Part shown: positions 15,296-27,963 of the stretch, in pieces
Position numbering within the stretch: position 1 is the stretch's first letter
Layout: the number at the start of each line of letters is the position of its first letter
Source: DATJGS01 sp035494735
GTDB taxonomy: Bacteria; Eisenbacteria; RBG-16-71-46
Direction of reading: 5' to 3'
Length of the DNA stretch: 64,000 bases
NCBI GenBank assembly: GCA_035494735.1
Contig: DATJGS010000045.1
Coordinates: forward strand, 1 to 64,000
Notes under the pieces: generated by a model
What the model was told of the DNA's origin: nothing
The model's input: only the letters and a program-made list of their open reading frames with translations
The model's database searches: none
Program-made: the position numbers and the translations under genes

Positions 15296-16900
15296 TTGGA
15301 ACGAACGCCCCACGTCGCCTATTTCTGCATGGAATACGGGCTGCACGAGTCCTTCCCGATCTACTCGGGGGGGCTGGGCGTGCTGGCCGGCGACTTCATC
15401 AAGTCGGCGCACGACCTCGCGCTGCCGGTCGTGGCGGTCGGCCTGCGCTGGGAGCGCGGCTACTCGGTCCAGCGCATCGGCGCGGACGGGCGACCGTTCG
15501 ACGAGTTCCCCGAATACGCGCACGACTTCCTCGAGGACACGGGCGTGCGCCTGCGGGTGCGCGTGCGCGGCGCCGAGGTACCGTGCCGCGTGTGGGTCAC
15601 GCGGCGCTTCGACCACGTCCCGCTCTACCTCCTCGAACCGACGCGCACACAGGATCGCTGGATCACGCACCGGCTGTACGAGGCCGGCAGCGACGTGCGC
15701 ATCGCCCAGGAGATCCTGCTCGGCATCGGCGGCGTGCGCGCCCTGAACTGGCTCGGCATCCCGGTCACGACGTACCACTTCAACGAAGGCCACGCCGTGT
15801 TCGCCGGCCTCGAGATGATCGCCGAGGCCATGGAGAACACGTTGCCGTTTCCCGACGCGTGGGCCGCGACGCGCCAGCGCATCGTGTTCACGACGCACAC
15901 GCCGGTGCAGGCCGGAAACGAGGCGCACGCCATCAAGGACCTCCGGCGCATGGGCGCGTGTCTCGAGCTGTCGGGCGCCGAGATGCGCGCGATCGGCGGC
16001 GATCCGTTCAACATGACCGTGGCCGGACTGCGCCTGTCGCGCGCCGCGAACGCGGTCGCGGAACTTCACGGCGAGACCTCGCGTGCCATGTGGTCGCACG
16101 TCGACGACGCGGCGCCGATCCTCTCGATCACGAACGGCGTGCACGCGCCGACGTGGCAGGCTGCCGCCATTCGCGAAGCGGCGCACGATCCGGAGCGGGT
16201 GTGGGCGGCGCACGTCGCGCTCAAGGGCGAACTGCTCGACACCATCGCCCGCGACGGCGGCCCGCGTCTCGCGCTGGACACGCTGCTCATCGGCTTCGCG
16301 CGCCGCGCCGCCGCGTACAAGCGCAGCGACCTGATCCTGCGCGACCCGGAACGCCTCGAGCGCCTGCTCGCCGGCGGGCGCGTCGCGCTCGTGTTCTCGG
16401 GCAAGGCGCATCCCGACGACGCGACGGGCAAGGCGATCGTCGCGAACATCGTGCGCTCCCAGCAGGCGCATCGGGGCGGCGTCGTGTTCCTCGAGAACTA
16501 CGACATGTCGGTCGCGCGGCGCATGACGCGCGGCTGCGACGTGTGGCTGAACAACCCGGTGCGGCCTCTCGAGGCCAGCGGCACGTCCGGCATGAAAGCC
16601 GCCATGAACGGCGCGCTCAATCTCAGCATCCTCGACGGCTGGTGGCCGGAGGGCTGCGAACACGGCGTGAACGGCTGGGCGATCGGCGATGCCGGGCCGT
16701 CGGACGACGCACGCGACCTGGAGTCGATGTTCGACGTGATCGAGCGCCAGGTGCTGCCGGCGTGGGCCGACCGAGCGCGCTGGTCGCACATGATGGCCGA
16801 GAGCGTGCGCATGGCCGAGACGCGCTTCTCCTCGGACCGCATGGTGCGCGAGTACTTCGAGCGGCTGTACGGAATGCCGGTCGCGGCGGCGACCCGATGA
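15296..16900 (+). CDS. glgP: Alpha-glucan (glycogen) phosphorylase, short form
   Basis: The enzyme releases glucose-1-phosphate from glycogen or maltodextrin. The 534-residue product starts like the short bacterial family (VAYFCMEYGLHESFPIYSGG, GLGVLAGDFIKSAHDL). It has TYHFNEGHAVF, FTTHTPVQAGNEAH, ITNGVHAPTW, the sugar-binding GFARRAAAYKR, and SGTSGMKAAMNGALN with the PLP-binding Lys. Family members are roughly 540-850 residues, so it is complete but at the short end. I chose TTG because it is the only start codon in frame before the conserved N-terminus; the ribosome site is weak. It sits 16 nt after the oxygenase gene, so it is likely in the same operon. Confidence 0.9.
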   Translation: MERTPHVAYFCMEYGLHESFPIYSGGLGVLAGDFIKSAHDLALPVVAVGLRWERGYSVQRIGADGRPFDEFPEYAHDFLEDTGVRLRVRVRGAEVPCRVWVTRRFDHVPLYLLEPTRTQDRWITHRLYEAGSDVRIAQEILLGIGGVRALNWLGIPVTTYHFNEGHAVFAGLEMIAEAMENTLPFPDAWAATRQRIVFTTHTPVQAGNEAHAIKDLRRMGACLELSGAEMRAIGGDPFNMTVAGLRLSRAANAVAELHGETSRAMWSHVDDAAPILSITNGVHAPTWQAAAIREAAHDPERVWAAHVALKGELLDTIARDGGPRLALDTLLIGFARRAAAYKRSDLILRDPERLERLLAGGRVALVFSGKAHPDDATGKAIVANIVRSQQAHRGGVVFLENYDMSVARRMTRGCDVWLNNPVRPLEASGTSGMKAAMNGALNLSILDGWWPEGCEHGVNGWAIGDAGPSDDARDLESMFDVIERQVLPAWADRARWSHMMAESVRMAETRFSSDRMVREYFERLYGMPVAAATR

Positions 16901-17139
16901 GCGCAGTCGCCCTGGTCGGGCTGGGCGTCGTGCTCGGCGTGCGGCACGCCACGGATGCGGATCGCGCACGAGACGCCGCGGCGCCGCTCTCCACCGCGGC
17001 GCGGCGCTGGCCGCAGGCCAGGACGTGGGTGCGCGTGGCGACCGGGGCCCTGTCGCTCGGCTTCGGCGCCTGGCTCATCGTGCGGATCGGCTTCGTGGAC
17101 GGCCTGTTCCGCGACGCCGCGCGCTGGACTCCGCGCTGA
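16897..17139 (+). pseudogene. Internally deleted remnant of a nickel/cobalt transporter (NiCoT/UreH-like)
   Basis: Only 80 residues remain where family members have roughly 220-350. The first segment (MSAVALVGLGVVLGVRHATDADR) matches the first membrane segment and HxxxxDH signature of NiCoT permeases, but the last His is Arg. After a short hydrophilic stretch it jumps to what looks like the final membrane helix and tail (VRVATGALSLGFGAWLIVRIGFVDGLF). The reading frame is open and overlaps the phosphorylase gene by ATGA, so it is still translated. The simplest reading is an in-frame deletion of the middle of the transporter. A functional two-helix protein is the alternative. Confidence 0.6.
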
Positions 17140-17178
17140 CGCGCGCCCCGGCCGCTCGCGGGACGCGCGTCCGCCCGA

Positions 17179-17208
17179 TTGACGTGCGCCCGGCGCGCCC
17201 CCTAGACT
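17179..17208 (+). promoter_or_regulatory. Promoter of the tyrosine attenuator/aroH-tyrA transcript
   Basis: TTGACG and TAGACT are 18 nt apart, five and four matches to the sigma-70 consensus. The leader-peptide ATG begins 10 nt after the -10 box, so the transcript would start about 3 nt before the ATG or at it, leaving no room for a Shine-Dalgarno. Near-leaderless initiation is implied. Confidence 0.65.
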
Positions 17209-17218
17209 TCGTTCCGTC

Positions 17219-17284
17219 ATGAACGCGCTCGTCCGCTCCTACGCGTATCGCACCACCCCGTCGCGGGGTGGGCGTTCGGCGTAG
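17219..17284 (+). CDS. Tyrosine attenuator leader peptide (21 codons)
   Basis: The peptide reads MNALVRSYAYRTTPSRGGRSA. Two of its 21 codons, at positions 8 and 10, are Tyr (tac, tat). The Tyr codons end 4 nt before the first attenuator hairpin, and the gene downstream makes the tyrosine precursor. It starts almost at the predicted 5' end of the mRNA. Scarce tyrosyl-tRNA should stall the ribosome here and shift the RNA fold, exactly as trp and phe leader peptides do. No Trp or Phe codon is present, which favours specificity for Tyr. The function is inferred from layout; I know of no close homologue. Confidence 0.7.
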   Translation: MNALVRSYAYRTTPSRGGRSA

Positions 17285-17309
17285 GCGTTTCGGCGCTCCG
17301 CTCTCACCC
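17253..17309 (+). promoter_or_regulatory. Attenuator pause hairpin and competing antiterminator
   Basis: Segment 1 (17253-17260, ccaccccg) pairs perfectly over 8 bp with segment 2 (17264-17271, cggggtgg) around a 3-nt loop. Segment 2 can instead pair with segment 3: 17266-17272 gggtggg with 17303-17309 ctcaccc, 7 bp with one G-U. That pairing occupies the 5' arm of the terminator. A ribosome stalled on the Tyr codons (17240-17248) would cover segment 1 and free segment 2 for the antiterminator. Confidence 0.65.
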
Positions 17310-17342
17310 ACTTCCGCGACGCGCGGGGGTGGGTTTTGCTTT
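17306..17342 (+). terminator. Attenuator terminator (segments 3:4) before aroH-tyrA
   Basis: Bases 17306-17318 pair with 17322-17334 over 13 bp (two G-U pairs) around a 3-nt loop, followed by tttgcttt. It lies between the leader peptide stop and the ribosome site GGAG of the biosynthetic gene. It is therefore placed to cut off transcription when Tyr is plentiful. Confidence 0.8.
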
Positions 17343-17375
17343 GCCCGCCCCGCGCGTCTCCAAGATGGAGACGAT

Positions 17376-18524
17376 ATGAACGACGACCTCACGGGAATCG
17401 CCGCGGTGCGCGGCGCGGTGCCGGTCCGCGCCAACACGGCGGCCGACATCCTCGAAGCGACCGCGCGCCTGCTGCGCGCCCTGACGGATGCGAACGCGCT
17501 CGAACCCGAGCACATCGTCAGCGCGCTGTTCACGACCACGGACGACCTGGATGCGGATTTCCCGGCGCATGCCGCGCGGCGCCTGGGTTGGACGGACGTC
17601 CCGATGCTGCACGCCCGCGAGATCCCGGTGCCCGGCGCGATGCCGCGCGTGGTGCGCGTGCTGCTGACCGTCCGCGTCGCCGCCGGGGGCGCGCGCCTGC
17701 ATCCCGTCTACCTCGACGAAGCCGCCGCGCTGCGCCCGGACCTGACGGGAGCGCAGACACGCGCGACAGGCCATCGCGTGGCGTTCGTCGGGCTCGGGCA
17801 GGTCGGCGGCTCCCTCGCGCGTTCGCTCGGCGCCGGATGGACGCGGGTCGGTTGGGATCGCGATCCCGAGGCGGTCCGCGACGCGCTGCGCGCCGGCGCG
17901 CTGGATCGCGCGGCGACGTCGCTGGCCGACGCGTGCGCGGACGCGGAGATGGCGATCGTCGCGGTGCCGGTCGACGCTCTGCCGTCCGTGCTGCGGGACG
18001 TCGCGGACGCGCTGCCCGCCGGCGCCGTGCTGATGGACACGGGCAGCGCGCGCGACGGCGCCACGGAGGCGCTGGCCGCCGCCGCCGCGCGCGGCCTGCG
18101 CGCCATCGGCGGCCATCCGCTCGCCGGCAACGAGGGGCGCGGGTTCGCGTCGGCGCGCGCCGGCGCGTACCGCGGGCGCGGCTTCGCGCTGCTGCCGGTG
18201 GCCCACGGCGTTCCGCCCGAGGTGTCGGCGCTGCTCGAGGCGCTCGGGGCGACCGCGATCGTGGTCGACCCGGCGGCGCACGACCGGGCCCTGGCCCGCA
18301 CCAGTCACCTTCCGTATCTGGTGGCCTGCGCGTTGCGCGACGTCGGGGCCGCGCCGGCCCGCGAGGGCCTGGCCGGGACCGGCTTTCGCGACATGACCCG
18401 GCTCGCCGACAGCGATGGCGCCGTGGCCCTGGCCTACTGCCGCGCGAACGCCCGGGAGGTGAGCGCGGCCTGGCTCGAGGCGCGGGCCCGCCTCGACGAA
18501 ATCGTGTCCGAACTCGGCCGGTGA
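17376..18524 (+). CDS. tyrA: Bifunctional chorismate mutase (AroH type) / prephenate dehydrogenase
   Basis: The 382-residue protein converts chorismate to prephenate and then to 4-hydroxyphenylpyruvate, the tyrosine precursor. Residues 8-125 match the trimeric AroH-fold mutase with all key residues: Arg12 (VRGAV), Glu82 (REIPV), Arg94 (RVVRVLLTV), Tyr112 and Arg120 (LRPDLT). From residue 133 a Rossmann domain begins (RVAFVGLGQVGGSLARSLG), then GGHPLAGNEG and RTSHLPYLVACAL with the catalytic-type His of TyrA. Most known CM-TyrA fusions use the unrelated AroQ mutase, so an AroH fusion is unusual. GGAG lies 5 nt before the ATG. Expression should respond to the tyrosine attenuator upstream. Confidence 0.9.
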   Translation: MNDDLTGIAAVRGAVPVRANTAADILEATARLLRALTDANALEPEHIVSALFTTTDDLDADFPAHAARRLGWTDVPMLHAREIPVPGAMPRVVRVLLTVRVAAGGARLHPVYLDEAAALRPDLTGAQTRATGHRVAFVGLGQVGGSLARSLGAGWTRVGWDRDPEAVRDALRAGALDRAATSLADACADAEMAIVAVPVDALPSVLRDVADALPAGAVLMDTGSARDGATEALAAAAARGLRAIGGHPLAGNEGRGFASARAGAYRGRGFALLPVAHGVPPEVSALLEALGATAIVVDPAAHDRALARTSHLPYLVACALRDVGAAPAREGLAGTGFRDMTRLADSDGAVALAYCRANAREVSAAWLEARARLDEIVSELGR

Positions 18525-18630
18525 GCGGCGCGAGCGCCTTTCGGCGGCCGCACGCGCCACGCTATCATGGGACCGGTTTCTCGACCGTCACGCCGCGCGT
18601 TCGCACGAACAGCCCCCGGAGAACCGCTTC

Positions 18631-19359
18631 ATGTCCGTTGATCTGCTCGCGTTCGGTCCCCACCCCGACGATGCCGAGATCGGCTGTGGGGGCATGTTGC
18701 TGCGCATGAAGTCGAAGGGATACACGACCGCCATCGTCGACATGACCACCGGGGACATGGGCTGGGGCACGCCCGAGATCCGCCAGGGCGAGAGCGACGC
18801 CGCGGCCCGGCTGCTGAAGGTCGACGCCCGCGAGAATCTGGATCTCGGCGACTGCCGCATCGAGGATACGTTCGAAAACCGCTGCAAGGTGGCGGGCGTG
18901 ATCCGCAAGCACCGCCCGAGCATCGTGTTCGCTCCGTACTACAACCTGCCGATCGGCCGCGGACTCGGGCACAACGATCACTACAAGACCGGGCAGATCG
19001 TCTCGAACGCGTACAATCTCGCTCACCTCAAGAAGGCGCCGGTGGCGGGCGAGCCCTGGCAGGCGCGGGCGATCTACTACTACTTCCTGCCGCTCGGGAC
19101 CCCGCCGACCTTCATCGTCGACATCAGCGATCACTTCGACACGTGGCTGGAGGCCCTGGACTGTCACCAGTCCCAGTTCCACAATCCGGATCGCCCGCGC
19201 AATCCCGCGCAGCCGATCGTGCGCGAAGTGTTCGAGAGCAACGCCCGTTACTGGGGCTGGCAGATCGGCGTGCGTTACGGCCAGCCGTATCTGTCCGTGA
19301 CGCCGCTCAAGGTCAACGATCCGATGATGCTGGTGAAGGACGTCGTGCCGCGCTCCTAG
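18631..19359 (+). CDS. bshB1: Bacillithiol biosynthesis deacetylase BshB1 (PIG-L/LmbE family)
   Basis: The 242-residue product removes acetyl from GlcNAc-malate in bacillithiol synthesis. It has the zinc motif GPHPDDAEIGCGG near the N-terminus, DMTTGDMGWGTPEIRQGES, and the second metal His in GLGHNDHYKT. The BshB1-specific Gly-Thr-pro-Glu-x-R-x-x-E segment and the tail YWGWQIGVRYGQPY separate it from MshB and general LmbE proteins. BshA and BshC are not in the window. A possible -10 TATCAT (18562-18567) lies about 65 nt upstream. It is cytoplasmic. Confidence 0.88.
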   Translation: MSVDLLAFGPHPDDAEIGCGGMLLRMKSKGYTTAIVDMTTGDMGWGTPEIRQGESDAAARLLKVDARENLDLGDCRIEDTFENRCKVAGVIRKHRPSIVFAPYYNLPIGRGLGHNDHYKTGQIVSNAYNLAHLKKAPVAGEPWQARAIYYYFLPLGTPPTFIVDISDHFDTWLEALDCHQSQFHNPDRPRNPAQPIVREVFESNARYWGWQIGVRYGQPYLSVTPLKVNDPMMLVKDVVPRS

Positions 19360-19415
19360 GGGCGCGGCGGAACGCGCGGGCCGATCAGGCCCCGCGCCGC
19401 TCGGGGATCTCCGAC

Positions 19416-21169
19416 ATGCGGACGCGCTGGATCGAGGTCTGGATCGTCGCTTCGGCGCTCGCGATCGGCATCGCGACCGCCGGCATCGCCACGGCCGCGT
19501 CCGGCGACGCCGAGATGACGCGCCTCGGCCACGAGTACCTCACCGAGTGGATGCGCCGCCATCCGCAACTCGCAACGCGGCTCGGCGTCCACGACCGCGA
19601 CGAAGCGCTCCCGCCCATCACCGAACAGAGCGTCGCCTCCGACGTCGCGTGGCTCAAGGCGTTCCGCGTGCGGGTGCGCGCGCTCGCGCCCGAGGGGCTC
19701 GGCTTCGAAGCCCGGCTGGACCGCATCGTGCTGGATCGGCGCATCGATCGCGAACTCCTCGAGCTGGAGGACGTGCGCGCCTGGCGCACGAATCCCAACG
19801 TTTATGTGGACCTCGTCAGCGGACCGATCCTGGCGCTGCTGCAGCGCGACTTCGCGCCCATCAACACGCGCGTGCGCGCGGCGACGCGGCGCCTGAAGGC
19901 CGTGCCCGAGGTGCTGCGCGCGGCGCGGCTCAACCTGCAGCACCCCTCGCGCATCGCGACCGAAGTGGCCATCGCCCAGAGTGCCGGCGTGATCGAGTTG
20001 TATCGGACGACGGTGCCCGCTCTGACCGCGGCGTGCCACGATCCGACGCTGGTCGCGGACCTCACCGAAGCCGACACCAGCGCGGCCCAGGCCGTCGAGG
20101 AGTTTCGCGCCTTCCTCTCGGCGGACCTGCTGCCGCGCGCCGATGGCGATTTCGCGCTCGGCCGCGATCGGTACCAGCGGAAGTTGTGGGCCGACGAAAT
20201 GGAGTCGACTCCCGTCGAATCCCTCCTCGCGCGCGGCGAACGCGAGCTCGACGCGACGCGCGCGCGCATGGAGGCGCTGGCCGAACGCATCGCGCCGGGC
20301 GGTGGCGTGGCCGCGGCCCTCGAGTCGCTCGCCGTGGACCGGCCGGACGCCGCGGGCCTCGTGCCGTTCGTCAGCGCGCGCCTCGACACGATCCGTGCGT
20401 TCGTGCGCACTCACGCGTTGCTGACGCCGCCGACGCGTGAGCACCTCATCGTGCGCGAAACACCGTCGTTCCGGCGCAGCCTGTCGTTCGCGTCGATGGA
20501 ATCGCCGGGCGTCTGGGAGAAGCGCGGCAATCAGGCGTACTTCAACGTCACGCCGCCCGACCTGAACGGCACGCCGCGCGACATCGCCGACCACCTGGCG
20601 TTCTTCAATCGCGCCGCGACCGACATCGTGACCATTCACGAGGCCCTGCCCGGACACTATTACCAGTTCCTCGCGCTACGCGGCGTGCGCTCGCCGCTCC
20701 GCCAGGCCCTGCCGTGCGGGTCGAACGTCGAGGGCTGGGCGCATTACTGCGAGCAGATGGCCGTGGAACAGGGCTTCGGCGGCGGCGATCCCAGGCGCGA
20801 GTTCGCGCAGCTCGACCTCGCGGCCCAGCGGCTCGGCCGGCTCATCGTCGGCATCTCGCTGCACACCCGCGGCATGACGCTGGACGAGGCGTCGCGCGTG
20901 TTCCAGGACCGCTGCTACATGTCGCCGGTGAACGCGGCGCGTGAAGCGCGGCGCGGCGCGCTGGATCCCACGTACCTCGTCTACACGCTGGGCAAGTGGC
21001 ACATCCTCGATCTGCGCGCCGAAGTCGAACAACGCCTGGGCGCGCGCTTCCAGCTGCGCACGTTCCACGACACGTTCCTGCGCGCCGGCGCCGTGCCGCT
21101 TCCGGTCGTGCGCGCCCTCGTGCTCCACGATCTGACGGGCGCAACCGATCTCCCCGAGGAACCCGCGCG

Positions 21170-21173
<4 letters not shown>
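19416..21173 (+). CDS. DUF885-family secreted metallopeptidase-like protein
   Basis: The 585-residue product has an N-terminal hydrophobic segment (VWIVASALAIGIATAGIATAA), consistent with a signal peptide, and is otherwise helical. The DUF885 hallmark HEALPGHYYQ, a thermolysin-like HExxx(x)H-type zinc site, is near residue 410, followed by EGWAHYCEQMAVEQG with the third ligand Glu. Family members are putative carboxypeptidases. The C-terminal LGKWHILDLRAEVEQRLG is also typical. The gene ends by overlapping the giant regulator gene by ATGA, an odd coupling of a peptidase to a regulator that may mean they act in one response. Confidence 0.85.
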
Positions 21174-26254
<5,081 letters not shown>

Positions 26255-26411
26255 ACGTCTGCCACTGCACGGCCTGCGTGCAGAATCTACTTCCATAGCG
26301 TGAATTGCTGCGAACAATTCGGTCCGAGGCGCGCCCGAGCGAGCCATCGTCTGACCGTCCAACCCATTGACCTAGAATCGTTTGATTGATTCCAGAGGCG
26401 TTGCCGTTTCT

Positions 26412-26426
26412 TGGCAAGCTTCTGGC
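26412..26426 (+). promoter_or_regulatory. Weak sigma-54-like site before the small secreted gene
   Basis: TGGCAA-gcttc-TGGC keeps the GG/GC pair 10 nt apart and matches 8 of 10 consensus bases. It lies 56 nt before the next start codon, in the 227-base gap after the giant enhancer-binding-like regulator. The context makes it interesting; the match alone is not convincing. Confidence 0.25.
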
Positions 26427-26481
26427 CATGTGCTCTGGGCAGGCCCCCGTCTGATACGGACCCTTGCCCAAGGAGCACACC

Positions 26482-26784
26482 ATGTCCCGCAGCCGCCTCT
26501 CCATCGTCGGCGCACTCTCCGCACTGGCTATCGCGGCGATCGTTCCGGGCGTCGCATCGGCCCAAGTGACCGATCCGCCAACCGGAAACCGAACCGGACC
26601 CACCTCGATCCAGCAGGTGGCACCGTCGACCGAGACCGTCGCGCAGTTCACGTTCGACGAGTTCTTCCAGCAGCGCACCACACAGCTCGGCCTGCTGGCC
26701 GCGCGCTGGCTGTCAGCGCCCGCCCACGCGAGCGTCCAGACCAGGACGGTGCGCATCGTTCTGGCGAAGCGGCCGGCTCGGTAG
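26482..26784 (+). CDS. Small secreted protein of unknown function
   Basis: The 100-residue product starts with a good signal peptide (MSRSRLSIVGALSALAIAAIVPGVASAQ) after an AAGGAG ribosome site; an upstream TTG lies before that site and is unlikely. The mature 70 residues are polar, with a possible amphipathic helix (FDEFFQQRTTQLGLLAARWL) and a basic tail. I recognise no family. It heads a run of three small genes downstream of the giant regulator, the next starting 4 nt after its stop, so it may be a secreted output or sensor partner of that system. Confidence 0.6.
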   Translation: MSRSRLSIVGALSALAIAAIVPGVASAQVTDPPTGNRTGPTSIQQVAPSTETVAQFTFDEFFQQRTTQLGLLAARWLSAPAHASVQTRTVRIVLAKRPAR

Positions 26785-26788
26785 AAGC

Positions 26789-27334
26789 GTGAGCGCCTCG
26801 AACTCAACGAGAAGCCACACGGCACTGGGGGCCGCGATGTCGGCGGCCCCCCCGCTGCCTCAATTGCACCGCCACAGCTTGAGCCACGTGCTGGTCATTG
26901 GCGGCTCTCAGGCCGAGCGGGAGGCGATCGCCGCGGCGTTCCATCGCGAGAGCGCGCTGCGCACCGGCCCTTTCGTCGTCGTCCGCTGCTCGCGGCAGGC
27001 GTCGACGTTGTGTCGGGCGCTCGAGTGGTGGCTGTCGCGGTCGCCGCGCCGGAGCGGATCGAATCCGCTGTGGACGGCGGAGCGCGGAACGCTGCTCCTG
27101 GACTGCGTCGACGCGCTCTCGCGCGATGCCCAGCGCCTCCTGCTCGCGTTCGTCGCCTGGATACGGGTTCCGGGGGACTCAGCCGGGGCGCCGTGGGCGG
27201 GACGCCTCGTGACCGGCTTCCAACATGACCCCGATGCGCTCGTCGAGGACGGGCGCTTCCTCGACGAGTTGTACGACGCCCTCGACAAGATTCGCGTGGA
27301 CCTCTCCGCCACGCGTCAAGGAGGTGCCGCTTGA
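26789..27334 (+). CDS. Degenerate NtrC-type AAA domain protein
   Basis: The 181-residue product aligns by eye with the first half of a sigma-54 activator AAA+ domain but has lost its catalytic motifs. HVLVIGGSQAEREAIAAAFH stands where GExGxGKE is expected, so the Walker A Lys is absent. ERGTLLLDCVDALSRDAQRLLLAFV replaces GGTLFLDEIGEL...QAKLLRVL, so the Walker B Glu is Cys. There is no HTH and no second half. It is probably an ATP-independent partner or inhibitor of a related activator. The start is uncertain: GTG at 26789 or ATG at 26837. It overlaps the following gene by TTGA. Confidence 0.55.
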   Translation: MSASNSTRSHTALGAAMSAAPPLPQLHRHSLSHVLVIGGSQAEREAIAAAFHRESALRTGPFVVVRCSRQASTLCRALEWWLSRSPRRSGSNPLWTAERGTLLLDCVDALSRDAQRLLLAFVAWIRVPGDSAGAPWAGRLVTGFQHDPDALVEDGRFLDELYDALDKIRVDLSATRQGGAA

Positions 27335-27723
27335 TTCCCATGCGGGGCCTGGCCCCCGAAGTGCTGCTCATGACCACCCGTCCCGCCGTTCACGCGGGGC
27401 TCATCCGCACCCTGCGTGGCAAGGGCGTTCGCGTACATGTTGCCCGACAGGCCGAGCGAGGCGTCGAGTTGCTCGAGGCGTCGCCGGTCATGGTGCTCAT
27501 CGACCTGGCGAATCGCGTGGGCCTCGACCGGGTCGCGGTCGAGCGTCTCAACAGCAGCCGGGGGCGCAGCATCCTCGTGGCGCTTCACCAGGGAGACCTG
27601 CGGGACGTAGGCCGCGAACTGGAAGAGCTGAGCGTGGATGGGTTCTGTCGCACCGATCGCTGGCAGCCTATTGCCGGAATGGCTGGCCTGGTCGCGCACG
27701 CTCCATCGGCCGCATTGCACTGA
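27331..27723 (+). CDS. Degenerate receiver-like protein
   Basis: The 130-residue product has the alternating strand-helix pattern of a response-regulator receiver domain (EVLLMTTRPAVHAGLIRTL, RGVELLEASPVMVLIDLANR). A candidate phospho-Asp lies in VLIDLANR. The acidic pair that should follow strand 1 is replaced by TTR, and the expected strand-5 Lys is not evident, so normal phosphorylation is doubtful. No output domain follows. A perfect AAGGAGGTG site 6 nt upstream decides for the TTG start over the ATG at 27340. It is translationally coupled to the degenerate AAA protein, suggesting a two-protein unit. Confidence 0.55.
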   Translation: MIPMRGLAPEVLLMTTRPAVHAGLIRTLRGKGVRVHVARQAERGVELLEASPVMVLIDLANRVGLDRVAVERLNSSRGRSILVALHQGDLRDVGRELEELSVDGFCRTDRWQPIAGMAGLVAHAPSAALH

Positions 27724-27861
27724 TGCTGGGCGGCCCGCCGCTCTGAACGGTCCGCGTGGCCGACTGACCTGAGATTGAACTTCCACTGTTTCCTCCTGTG
27801 CCCCAAAGGCTTCGCCGGATTGGGGTCACCGGTGCTGGGGAAAGAGCCGCAACTGGCACGA

Positions 27862-27890
27862 TTGACGCATGCGGTTCTGGCCGTTAGACT
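27862..27890 (+). promoter_or_regulatory. Sigma-70 promoter of the D,D-carboxypeptidase gene
   Basis: TTGACG and TAGACT are separated by 17 nt, the best -35/-10 pair in the window, 73 nt before the start codon. The rest of the 240-base gap has only a small hairpin (ccccaa/ttgggg near 27800-27825). Confidence 0.7.
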
Positions 27891-27963
27891 CAGCGCTGCG
27901 TCATCGCCGATCCCACGGACGGGACGGCCGTCCGCTCTCCGCCGGGAGCGTCCAGGAGGACTC

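Noticed and set aside
27800..27840. Possible c-di-GMP (GEMM) riboswitch before the carboxypeptidase
   Set aside because: The conserved GGGACGCAAAGC-type core is missing, and the hairpin lies upstream of the predicted transcription start.
27854..27868. TGGCAC-gattg-ACGC, a second sigma-54-like match
   Set aside because: It overlaps an almost perfect sigma-70 promoter (TTGACG-17-TAGACT) and mismatches at the -12 element, so it is probably chance.
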